From Gracilariopsis chorda (Eukaryota > Rhodophyta > Florideophyceae > Gracilariales > Gracilariaceae): DNA of 22,905 nucleotides. The DNA lies in NCBI GenBank assembly GCA_003194525.1, contig NBIV01000578.1, forward strand, positions 1 to 22,905, read 5' to 3'. Below, in pieces: positions 1 to 9,500 of this stretch (positions within the stretch are counted from its first letter, which is position 1; each line of letters begins with the position of its first letter). Below the pieces are notes generated by a model. The model did not search any database. It was not told the DNA's origin and saw nothing but the letters and a program-made list of their open reading frames with translations. The position numbers and the translations under genes are program-made.

Positions 1-51
1 AAATTGTCGCTTTATTATTGGTTCGTGTGCAGCTCCAGAGGTCTCTAGAAG

Positions 52-140
52 CCAATGGAGTAACCTAGACGCACACATGAGTAACTAGCAAGTAGAAATG
101 CGTATTTGGCTCGTTTGTAGTGCCTCTAAAACCATGAAAA
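52..140 (+). promoter_or_regulatory. Degraded LTR promoter of unit 1 (TATA box lost)
   Basis: The CCAAT box (52-56) is present, but the segment matching the TATA box reads accatgaaaa (131-140), so no TATAAAA remains. The change also places an ATG there. If real, this leftmost promoter should be weak. The surrounding ~400 nt are also diverged, so this looks like an older LTR copy. Confidence 0.55.
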
Positions 141-244
141 GAGGTTCTGAGCTTCGGACCTCGGTCTGAACTCACTTCAACAATCGACCAACATCTAAGC
201 CCCACCCCCTATCAACCTTCAGCCGCTTCAACTATCATCAACAA

Positions 245-448
245 CCAGTGAGGCGTTCGCCACTGGATAAAGGGCTTCTAATGAGGCGTGTGTCGCTAGT
301 TTTCCAATAGGGTGGGAAGTACCGTCGCTAAGACCGGTTGAAGCGCCTTAGGCGTGGTGGGAGACGGGTAGTGTCTACCAAAGGTGTTTTTTGTCGTCTG
401 TGAGCCTCACCGGAGCTTTGCTCGGATAACGGTGTCGGTCGAAAGACC
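245..448 (+). other. Hairpin-rich leader segment, unit 1
   Basis: The first stem (245-266) and the GAAA tetraloop stem (437-448) are unchanged, although this stretch has substitutions at 281, 293, 302, 375 and 407. The substitutions I can place fall outside these two stems, which is compatible with the stems being conserved. Confidence 0.42.
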
Positions 449-595
449 TGGTGATTTCCGGACGGAAGTACTTGACGGGAAGCTATCCGCAGGCGACGTG
501 CCGTGCAACCTTTCCTGCAAAGGGCCAGCTTGGGTATAGAGTGAAAGCATATCCCGCTGTTAGTAGCTCTCCTCGGGAAGCCCTGTAAGGATTGT

Positions 596-664
596 ATGCG
601 CCTGCTTCTGGTTAGTGCAGAGGTAGGTAGGCTGCAGAATCCACTTCACATCCGGAGTGTCTGA
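596..664 (+). promoter_or_regulatory. 22-codon upstream ORF, unit 1
   Basis: Same start, length and stop as the unit 2 uORF. It lies right of the ~407 divergence boundary, in the well-matched part of the unit. Confidence 0.38.
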
Positions 665-915
665 CCGGAAGCCGAGGGTCTGACCCTTAGTGATCCTTGA
701 CATAATTCTTGGGTTGCGCGCCGTTTCAACAAGAAGTTAAGAAGTTTTATTTGGGGATTGAGCCTCTTGCTCTCCTTAGTGTTGTTTTATTTCATCGATG
801 GGTTTAGTTCTTTTGATCCACTGTTTTCAACTTGTTTTGGGGCTTTTAGCTACGAAGAGCACCCTTTTGGCTTTTATTATTACAACTTTTTGGCCCCCTG
901 CGTCACCGTCCCGTG

Positions 916-3900
916 ATGGCGCCCACATGGTACTCTCGAGGAGGGAGCTCTTCTGACTCTAACGCTGCATTACTTCTTATGACGGTTCTTCTATTGACGT
1001 CGTAAAGTTCTTCTTTTACTTTGAGAATGTTGCAATGAGAGGAAAGACTGACGAGGACATGGCACTTGAGTTGCTTGGTTTTCTTGAGAACAAAGCCTTT
1101 GAGTTCTACTATGATTCTTATGCTGTTAATGGTTCACTTTCGGAAGAAGCAAAGGACTACCGCTCCGTTAAGCAAGCTTTCATCGATCGTTTTGGAAAAG
1201 CCGAGGAGCCTGAGGAAGATATACGCCTTGCAATTTCTGCTAAATTGGATTATGCAGACTTGGTTGGTTCCTTGACCTATATGGACAACCTCTTCTTAAA
1301 GGCAGGATTCAACGCTAAGGCTAAGTTTGGTCTTTTGAAGAAAGCTGTAATGGAATACGCTGATCTAGCCCAGTTCGTTGTTTTCCGTGGCGCTGATGAT
1401 TATGATGAGTTGAAGGTTCAAGTGAAAGCCTTCGATGCTGCCCGGAAAGCAATGGGAACTACGTTTCATTAAGTACCCCACCTAAGCGTATTGTCCAAAA
1501 CCACAGGTCTTCTGAAGAAACTATCTCTCATGCTTTGGAGTCTAAGGTCGACAAACTCTCTGAGCAGTTTGCTCAGCTGTCATTAATGGTTAAGAAGACA
1601 CAGACGGAGCGTCGAGACTACGAAAAGGTTTGTTCATACTGCAAGAAGCCCGGACATTATGCCTCACAATGTGACTCTAATCCGCACCGAGATACGCGAT
1701 GCCCGCGTTGTGGGAAAATTGGACACTCAGAGATCACTTGTTGGCGAAGAATCCGACCCGAAGAGACCCGCAAAGTATGGGATGCCAATGAGGAATCTAA
1801 AGAGTCAGCATCTAATCTTCAGAAAGGATCCGACCCGTATCAATTGTCACCGAAAACGCCGGGAATGCTGATGTAGTCGCCACAACCAAGAGAAGTGCTG
1901 ACGGTGAAGCGTTGCCCAAACAGCGCCGTTCAGACGGTGGTGCACCCATCCCGCTTTTGCTCAATCCAACAAGATACGAAGAGAGAGTTCGGAGACCTAA
2001 GGTTCATGAACAGAAAGTCAAGAAGCCGAAACAGAGGAAGTCGAAGAAACAGAGTCTTCAAGACCATGCAAGCAAATATAACGTTCTCACTGAGCTCGCG
2101 AATGCCTCTTCCGGACTAACCTTTGGACAACTTATCAGAGGAGACGCAGATGATGCGAAGAAAGAGATTCGTAAGCTCATCGGTCGCAAAAGCAATGTTC
2201 GACGCCCTTTTGTTGGGCCAGTCGGTAAGCAGCCTAGACGTCTTAAGGCGGTCCCCGTTATGATATATGGGACTGAGACTGAAGCTTTGCTCGACTCTGG
2301 AGCTGTTCCAAACCTTATGTCAACCAAGCTGTGTGACAGGCTAGCACTGGAACCCAAGCATACGACGAAGAAGATAACTGTTGCCAATGGACAGAGCGCC
2401 GTGTGCAGAGGAATACTATACGATATCCCTATATCCTTCAGGGGCGTCTCCGTTCCATTAGACTTTCTTGTTATTGATGGTCCGCCATTCGACATCATTG
2501 TGGGTTGTCCAACACTTGAATCGTTACAAGCCTGCCTTGACCTCGGAAATCAGCACGTGAAGATGAATATTGATGGAAAAAGAGTAACACTTGGCTTTGA
2601 CTATGCTCGCGTCGAGATTTCAGACGAAGAGGGTTTCCAGACGGATAGCGACGACTTCACTTCAGATTCTGACGCCGCTATTGACTCTGATACTGCTTCT
2701 GAAAATGACGAACAACTCGTGGTTGCTCTAACAGAAAAGAACCATGGCGAGACTCCCGAAATGATCCCGCAATTGGACATCACTACCGATGAGCAGCACG
2801 AGAAGTTACTCTTTTCAAAACTCTCGCACATTTCAGAGAATGAAAGAGACGACTTGGTTTCTTGTCTGAAGGACTCGAATGTAATCGCTTGGTCATTGAA
2901 AGACTTACGCCCAGCCGATGTGCCTGTTTCTCACTCTTTCGAGTTGACAGTTGACAAACCAATCTACTTCAGAGCCAGGAGGATGTCGCCGAAGCACAAC
3001 GAGTTCGTACGCAAGGAGATTGATCTTCTTCTCGAAGCTGGTATCATTACCCCTTCAGCCTCTGCTTGGTCGTTTCCAATTGTCATTGCCTCGAAGAAAG
3101 ATGGAAGCGCAAGGTTTTGTGTCGATTACAGAGAGCTGAACAGAGTCATGAAAGCTGACCGCTGGCCTTTGCCACGCATGGAAGAGATCTTTGACGAACT
3201 TGGAGGTTGCTGTGTCTTCACTACGCTCGACCTGTTCTCTGGATACTGGCAAGTCAAGATGTCTGAGGATTGCAAAGAGATGACGACCTTTGTGTGCAGA
3301 TACGGAACTTTCATGTTCGAAGTCATGCCATTTGGTCTCATGAATGCCCCTTCCACCTTTCAACGGATGATGGATCATGTGCTAAGAGGACTTCCATTCG
3401 TTCGGTTTACATTGATGACGTTGTCATATTCTCAAGAAGCCTCAGAGAGCACGTGATTCACTTGAAGGCTGTGATTGGTCGGATTGCGAAGCATGGATTG
3501 AAGCTCAAACTGTCCAAATGTTTCTTTGCACTATCGGAGGTGTCTCTTCTAGGCCATGTCATCAACGGAGATGGAGTGCACGTGGACCAGGAGAAGATTG
3601 CTAAGATCCAGGATGCCCCAATTCCTGCCACCACTACGGAACTACGATCTTTTCTGGGACTAGCCGGATACTATCGAAGGTTCATCAGAAACTTTGCTGA
3701 GACCTCCGCCGTGCTTCACAGTGCTACCTCGGGGAATAAGAAGCTGAGTTGGACCGGAGAGATGCTAGAAGCTTTCCACGGTCTGAAGAAAAAGATGACT
3801 GAGCCTCCGGTACTTTCATTTCCAAACTTCGAGCAGCCTTTCATTGTGGAAACGGACGCCTCTAGTGTTTCACTCGGCGCAGTTCTCTCTCAGAAAAAGG

Positions 3901-5495
3901 AAGATGGGAAGATACATCCTCTGCAGTTTGCCAGTCGTACTATGACCGCTGCGGAAAAGAACTACTCGGCATGTGAAAGAGAAGCATTGGCAGTTATCTT
4001 TGCTCTCAAGAAGTTCAGATTGTATCTACTCTCGTCTGTTCCATTCAAGGTAATCACGGACCATATGGCTTTACGATATGCATTTCAGAAGCGCGATATA
4101 CATGGACGCTTAGCTCGCTGGCTAGACTTTCTGGCCGAGTATGACTTTGAAATAGTGTATCGCGCAGGCAAGGAGAATGGCGCAGCAGATTATCTGTCAA
4201 GGATAGTTCACGGAGACGAGGTCGAGCCGTTAGAAGATGAAGGCGACCTTGCTTGTATGGCTGTTGAGCCTGACGACTTCTCCGGTCTTGAACCATACTA
4301 CGCAAACATTGCGCGCTTCTTGTGTGGTCTGCCTACAGATGAGACTGATGCACGTCTCCGCCAAGCAATCCGACGAAATGCGAAGAAATTCCTGGTCTGG
4401 GAAGGAAAATTGTTCAGAAGGATGCCAAACGCACTGCGAGTTGTTCCTGTTATTGGTCGGCGACAGATCATTATCAAGTCATTTCATGATGAGATTGGAC
4501 ACTGGGATTTGAAGACTACAAGGAAGTTCATCACTGAGAGATACTGGTGGCCCACTATGCATGAAGATATCGGCAACTACGTCAAGAGTTGTGACGAATG
4601 CCAGAGACTCGCACCACTACCAAGGTATTACAGCAACCTTCGGACTCCCATTTCCTCTCTCTTTGACGTCTTCTCGATTGATTTTGCAGGTCCTCTTCCG
4701 ACTACCGAATCCGGAAACCGTTTCATTCTGGTTTGTGTTGAGCATTTGACTGGTTGGCCACTTGCCGTAGCGACAAAATGGTCTACGTCACAGGAGGTCA
4801 TAGACTTCGTGAGAAAAGAGATCATTGCCGTGTTTGGTTTCCCTCGTATCGTGGTGTCGGACAATGCTACATGCTTCACTTCTAAGTCGCTCGTCTCATT
4901 CATGGAGGACCATGGTATCAAATGGAAAACGGTCTTGGCGTACGCCCCCATGTCCAATGGCCGAGCTGAAAGGATGGTTGGTACTCTGAAAAGAGCAATA
5001 GGAAAGAAAGCTCTGGATAATCGTTCAAGTTGGGACGAACACCTGCCTTCGGTTCTGTACGGATACCGGCGCAGACATCTTGCCAGTGGGATCTCTCCGT
5101 TCGAGTTGCTTTACGGCGTGAAACCACGTATGACCTCCGATGAAGGTGGTGTCGTGGCACGAGTTGGGGACTCCTCCGACCGGTTCCGCTCAGTGGAGCT
5201 GCTCGCATCAAGGAATCATAGAGCTAAACGTTCTGCTCTGAGGCCTTTGAAGGAAGTCGATGCAGTCTCCATTACGAAGTTTGAAGTCGGTGATCTGGTC
5301 CTTGTGGCTCGTGGAAAGGCCCTGAACACTACCGTGAAATGGCCTGCTTTTTCCTCTAAGTACTTTGGCCCATGTCGTGTGGTGAGGGCTCACCATCCAA
5401 GGTACACGTTGGTTTCTCCACACAACCGGTACACTCGCCATGGAATACACGCCCGTCGTTTGAAGAAGTATATTGCGCGCCCGATGGAAGGTTAG
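916..5495 (+). pseudogene. gag-pol: Gag-Pol of unit 1, four 1-nt deletions
   Basis: It aligns along its full length with the intact unit 2 gene but is 4 nt shorter. Each missing base lies in a short run: a t near 971 (about codon 19), a g near 1456 (end of the capsid-like region), a c near 1836 (after the zinc knuckles) and a g near 3405 (just before the YIDD box of reverse transcriptase). The readable pieces are therefore 1035-1472 (Gag body), 1535-1836 (zinc knuckles), 1912-3405 (protease and N-terminal RT) and 3405-5495 (YIDD through RNase H and integrase to the stop). One substitution gives N instead of D (codon 2838-2840). All four lesions shorten homopolymers, so they may be sequencing errors rather than real breaks. 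As given, no full polyprotein can be made. Confidence 0.88.
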
Positions 5496-5502
5496 GTTTT
5501 CA

Positions 5503-5523
5503 GGTTGCCGCGGCGTGGCAACC
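5503..5523 (+). other. Hairpin just after the gag-pol stop of unit 1
   Basis: GGTTGCC (5503-5509) and its exact reverse complement GGCAACC (5517-5523) flank a 7-nt G/C-rich loop, 8 nt after the stop codon. It is kept in every unit. It could structure the 3' end of the RNA near the start of plus-strand synthesis. No function is established. Confidence 0.55.
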
Positions 5524-5576
5524 CTTGAGGTTGGGGTTGTGTCGGTCGCTAATGTTGCGGAATGTGCCAGACATTG

Positions 5577-5603
5577 CTGGAACACACGTGTAGAATGTTC
5601 CAG
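5577..5603 (+). promoter_or_regulatory. 27-nt inverted repeat with CACGTG core and heat-shock-element-like dyad (shared LTR of units 1 and 2)
   Basis: CTGGAACA (5577-5584) pairs with TGTTCCAG (5596-5603). Inside is the palindrome ACACGTGT (5584-5591), which contains a CACGTG E-box/G-box. The dyad aGAAtgTTCc (5592-5601) fits the nGAAnnTTCn heat-shock-element pattern. The site lies about 200 nt before the TATA box, where U3 enhancers are expected. Binding by bHLH/bZIP or heat-shock factors is an inference from motif shape only. Confidence 0.45.
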
Positions 5604-5721
5604 TAGTGTCTAGCACATTGCACGCTTTGTTGGCCCAGCAAAGACTACAGTATTTTAGTGATGCTGGCGCAAATTGTCGCTTTATTATTGGTTAGTGTGC
5701 AGCTCCAGAGGTCTCTAGAAG

Positions 5722-5810
5722 CCAATGGAGTAACCTAGACGCACACATGAGTAACTAGCAAGTAGAAATGCGTATTTGGCTCGTTTGTAGTGCCTCTAAA
5801 CACTATAAAA
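5722..5810 (+). promoter_or_regulatory. LTR RNA polymerase II promoter, unit 2 (CCAAT and TATA boxes)
   Basis: CCAAT occurs at 5722-5726 and TATAAAA at 5804-5810, about 80 nt apart, a usual spacing for a polymerase II core promoter. By convention transcription would begin about 25-35 nt after the TATA box, near 5835-5850. The fall in ATG frequency after this point supports that placement. The start site itself is inferred. Confidence 0.7.
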
Positions 5811-5915
5811 AGAGGTTCTGAGCTTCGGACTTCGGTCTGAACTCACCTCAACAATCGACCAACATCTAAGCCCCACCCCCTATCAACCTTCAGCCACTTC
5901 AACTATCATCAACAA

Positions 5916-6120
5916 CCAGTGAGGCGTTCGCCACTGGATAAAGGGCTTCTAGTGAGGCGTGTGCCGCTAGTTGTCCAATAGGGTGGGGAAGTACCGTCGC
6001 TAAGACCGGTTGAAGCGCCTTAGGCGTGGACGGGAGACGGGTAGTGTGTACCAAAGGTGTTTCTGTCGTCTGTGAGCCCCACCGGAGCTTTGCTCGGATA
6101 ACGGTGTCGGTCGAAAGACC
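5916..6120 (+). other. Hairpin-rich leader segment, unit 2
   Basis: A run of short inverted repeats follows the G-poor leader start. CCAGTG/CACTGG (5916-5937) extends inward through GGC/GCC with one bulged base. CGCC-TTA-GGCG is at 6016-6026, and an imperfect GAGC/GCTC stem is at 6082-6097. GGTC-GAAA-GACC (6109-6120) is a stem capped by a GNRA tetraloop. Such clusters in retroelement leaders often serve dimerisation, packaging or translation control. Here the function is inferred and the fold has not been computed. Confidence 0.45.
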
Positions 6121-6267
6121 TGGTGATTTCCGGACGGAAGTACTTGACGGGAAGCTATCCGCAGGCGACGTGCCGTGCAACCTTTCCTGCAAAGGGCCAG
6201 CTTGGGTATAGAGTGAAAGCATATCCCGCTGTTAGTAGCTCTCCTCGGGAAGCCCTGTAAGGATTGT

Positions 6268-6336
6268 ATGCGCCTGCTTCTGGTTAGTGCAGAGGTAGGT
6301 AGGCTGCAGAATCCACTTCACATCCGGAGTGTCTGA
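6268..6336 (+). promoter_or_regulatory. 22-codon upstream ORF in the gag-pol leader, unit 2
   Basis: This holds the only ATG between the TATA box and the gag start. It opens a frame of 22 codons ending in TGA (6334-6336), 254 nt before gag. The predicted peptide begins MRLLLVSAEV and has no recognised family. uORFs in long leaders commonly lower or condition translation of the main ORF; that role is inferred here. A GTAAGG splice-donor-like site at 6257 lies just before it. Confidence 0.4.
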
Positions 6337-6590
6337 CCGGAAGCCGAGGGTCTGACCCTTAGTGATCCTTGACATAATTCTTGGGTTGCGCGCCGTTTCA
6401 ACAAAGAAGTTAAGAAGTTTTATTTGGGGATTGAGCCTCTTGCTCTCCTTAGTGTTGTTTTATTTCATCGAGTGGGTTTAGTTCTTTTGATCCCACTGTT
6501 TTCAACTTGTTTTGGGGCTTTTAGCTACGAAGAGCACCCTTTTGGCTTTTATTATTACAACTTTTTGGCCCCCTGCGTCACCGTCTCGTG

Positions 6591-9500
6591 ATGGCGCCCA
6601 CATGGTACTCTCGAGGAGGGAGCTCTTCTGACTCTAACGCTGCATTTACTTCTTATGACGGTTCTTCTATTGACGTCGTAAAGTTCTTCTTTTACTTTGA
6701 GAATGTTGCAATGAGAGGAAAGACTGACGAGGACATGGCACTTGAGTTGCTTGGTTTCCTTGAGAACAAAGCCTTTGAGTTCTACTATGATTCTTATGCT
6801 GTTAATGGTTCACTTTCGGAAGAAGCAAAGGACTACCGCTCCGTTAAGCAAGCTTTCATCGATCGTTTTGGAAAAGCCGAGGAGCCTGAGGAAGATATAC
6901 GCCTTGCAATTTCTGCTAAATTGGATTATGCAGACTTGGTTGGTTCCTTGACCTATATGGACAACCTCTTCTTAAAGGCAGGATTCAACGCTAAGGCTAA
7001 GTTTGGTCTTTTGAAGAAAGCTGTAATGGAATACGCTGATCTAGCCCAGTTCGTTGTTTTCCGTGGCGCTGATGATTATGATGAGTTGAAGGTTCAAGTG
7101 AAAGCCTTCGATGCTGCCCGGAAAGCAATGGGGAACTACGTTTCATTAAGTACCCCACCTAAGCGTATTGTCCAAAACCACAGGTCTTCTGAAGAAACTA
7201 TCTCTCATGCTTTGGAGTCTAAGGTCGACAAACTCTCTGAGCAGTTTGCTCAGCTGTCATTAATGGTTAAGAAGACACAGACGGAGCGTCGAGACTACGA
7301 AAAGGTTTGTTCATACTGCAAGAAGCCCGGACATTATGCCTCACAATGTGACTCTAATCCGCACCGAGATACGCGATGCCCGCGTTGTGGGAAAATTGGA
7401 CACTCAGAGATCACTTGTTGGCGAAGAATCCGACCCGAAGAGACCCGCAAAGTATGGGATGCCAATGAGGAATCTAAAGAGTCAGCATCTAATCTTCAGA
7501 AAGGATCCGACCCCGTATCAATTGTCACCGAAAACGCCGGGAATGCTGATGTAGTCGCCACAACCAAGAGAAGTGCTGACGGTGAAGCGTTGCCCAAACA
7601 GCGCCGTTCAGACGGTGGTGCACCCATCCCGCTTTTGCTCAATCCAACAAGATACGAAGAGAGAGTTCGGAGACCTAAGGTTCATGAACAGAAAGTCAAG
7701 AAGCCGAAACAGAGGAAGTCGAAGAAACAGAGTCTTCAAGACCATGCAAGCAAATATAACGTTCTCACTGAGCTCGCGAATGCCTCTTCCGGACTAACCT
7801 TTGGACAACTTATCAGAGGAGACGCAGATGATGCGAAGAAAGAGATTCGTAAGCTCATCGGTCGCAAAAGCAATGTTCGACGCCCTTTTGTTGGGCCAGT
7901 CGGTAAGCAGCCTAGACGTCTTAAGGCGGTCCCCGTTATGATATATGGGACTGAGACTGAAGCTTTGCTCGACTCTGGAGCTGTTCCAAACCTTATGTCA
8001 ACCAAGCTGTGTGACAGGCTAGCACTGGAACCCAAGCATACGACGAAGAAGATAACTGTTGCCAATGGACAGAGCGCCGTGTGCAGAGGAATACTATACG
8101 ATATCCCTATATCCTTCAGGGGCGTCTCCGTTCCATTAGACTTTCTTGTTATTGATGGTCCGCCATTCGACATCATTGTGGGTTGTCCAACACTTGAATC
8201 GTTACAAGCCTGCCTTGACCTCGGAAATCAGCACGTGAAGATGAATATTGATGGAAAAAGAGTAACACTTGGCTTTGACTATGCTCGCGTCGAGATTTCA
8301 GACGAAGAGGGTTTCCAGACGGATAGCGACGACTTCACTTCAGATTCTGACGCCGCTATTGACTCTGATACTGCTTCTGAAAATGACGAACAACTCGTGG
8401 TTGCTCTAACAGAAAAGAACCATGGCGAGACTCCCGAAATGATCCCGCAATTGGACATCACTACCGATGAGCAGCACGAGAAGTTACTCTTTTCAAAACT
8501 CTCGCACATTTCAGAGGATGAAAGAGACGACTTGGTTTCTTGTCTGAAGGACTCGAATGTAATCGCTTGGTCATTGAAAGACTTACGCCCAGCCGATGTG
8601 CCTGTTTCTCACTCTTTCGAGTTGACAGTTGACAAACCAATCTACTTCAGAGCCAGGAGGATGTCGCCGAAGCACAACGAGTTCGTACGCAAGGAGATTG
8701 ATCTTCTTCTCGAAGCTGGTATCATTACCCCTTCAGCCTCTGCTTGGTCGTTTCCAATTGTCATTGCCTCGAAGAAAGATGGAAGCGCAAGGTTTTGTGT
8801 CGATTACAGAGAGCTGAACAGAGTCATGAAAGCTGACCGCTGGCCTTTGCCACGCATGGAAGAGATCTTTGACGAACTTGGAGGTTGCTGTGTCTTCACT
8901 ACGCTCGACCTGTTCTCTGGATACTGGCAAGTCAAGATGTCTGAGGATTGCAAAGAGATGACGACCTTTGTGTGCAGATACGGAACTTTCATGTTCGAAG
9001 TCATGCCATTTGGTCTCATGAATGCCCCTTCCACCTTTCAACGGATGATGGATCATGTGCTAAGAGGACTTCCATTCGTTCGGGTTTACATTGATGACGT
9101 TGTCATATTCTCAAGAAGCCTCAGAGAGCACGTGATTCACTTGAAGGCTGTGATTGGTCGGATTGCGAAGCATGGATTGAAGCTCAAACTGTCCAAATGT
9201 TTCTTTGCACTATCGGAGGTGTCTCTTCTAGGCCATGTCATCAACGGAGATGGAGTGCACGTGGACCAGGAGAAGATTGCTAAGATCCAGGATGCCCCAA
9301 TTCCTGCCACCACTACGGAACTACGATCTTTTCTGGGACTAGCCGGATACTATCGAAGGTTCATCAGAAACTTTGCTGAGACCTCCGCCGTGCTTCACAG
9401 TGCTACCTCGGGGAATAAGAAGCTGAGTTGGACCGGAGAGATGCTAGAAGCTTTCCACGGTCTGAAGAAAAAGATGACTGAGCCTCCGGTACTTTCATTT

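Larger units (their letters stand above)
1..915 (+). repeat. Promoter/LTR-containing spacer and leader of unit 1 (partial)
   Basis: It matches the spacer of the other units from the landmark to the gag ATG. Positions 1-407 differ by about twelve substitutions (for example 24, 160, 176, 225, 281, 293, 302, 375 and 407) plus indels. From 408 the match is nearly perfect apart from 1-nt deletions near 744, 809 and 829 and a substitution near 912. The leader hairpins (245-266 and 437-448) and the uORF (596-664) are kept. The CCAAT box (52-56) is kept, but the TATA motif is not. Confidence 0.9.
1..5670 (+). mobile_element. Retrotransposon unit 1 (5' part cut by the window, frameshifted)
   Basis: First unit of the array, 5670 bp against 5679 bp for units 2 and 3. 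Its first ~407 nt carry about a dozen substitutions and several indels relative to the other units, including loss of the TATA box. The rest shows only about three substitutions (near 912, 1080 and 2838) and a handful of 1-nt deletions. Four of those deletions fall in gag-pol. The change in divergence near 407 suggests that the left end derives from a different, older copy, joined by recombination or gene conversion. Confidence 0.93.
5496..6590 (+). repeat. Reference spacer between units 1 and 2: 3' end, shared LTR and 5' leader
   Basis: These 1095 nt lie between a gag-pol stop and the next gag ATG and contain no protein gene. In order: a hairpin (5503-5523), a G-rich stretch near 5527-5536 that might serve as polypurine tract, a 27-nt inverted repeat (5577-5603), CCAAT (5722), TATA (5804), a G-poor C/A-rich leader start (about 5846-5915), hairpins (5916-5937, 6016-6026, 6082-6097 and 6109-6120), a uORF (6268-6336) and a T-rich tract (about 6400-6570). 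A candidate LTR of 5553-5914 begins TGTTG and ends CAACA, a 5-bp inverted terminus, but no convincing tRNA primer site follows it. The LTR limits therefore remain open. That it holds an LTR is inferred from its position and promoter. Confidence 0.8.

Noticed and set aside
2058..2498. Antisense ORF of 146 codons, repeated in every unit
   Set aside because: It lies entirely opposite the protease-RT part of gag-pol, has no recognised domain, and recurs only because the unit recurs. It is a shadow frame.
5208..5585. Antisense ORF of 125 codons across the gag-pol 3' end and spacer
   Set aside because: No family features and no promoter on that strand; mostly opposite the integrase C-terminus.
6109..6120. 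tRNA-like B box at GGTCGAAAGACC
   Set aside because: It lacks the GTTCRANNC pattern and any cloverleaf context; it is better read as a GNRA-capped stem.
5899..6222. Antisense ORF of 107 codons in the leader, and the 61-codon sense ORF at 6026
   Set aside because: The sense ORF is listed only with an alternative start, because the leader has no ATG before 6268. The antisense ORF has no recognisable features, and in unit 4 single-base losses break it.
5496..6590. Hammerhead-type ribozyme or retrozyme motif in the LTR/leader
   Set aside because: Tandem retroelement arrays prompted a search for the CTGATGA...GAAA core. A GAAA loop is present at 6113-6116 but no CTGANGA partner, so there is no support.
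6588..6590. GTG as gag start codon
   Set aside because: An ATG in good initiation context follows immediately at 6591, and eukaryotic initiation at GTG is rare.
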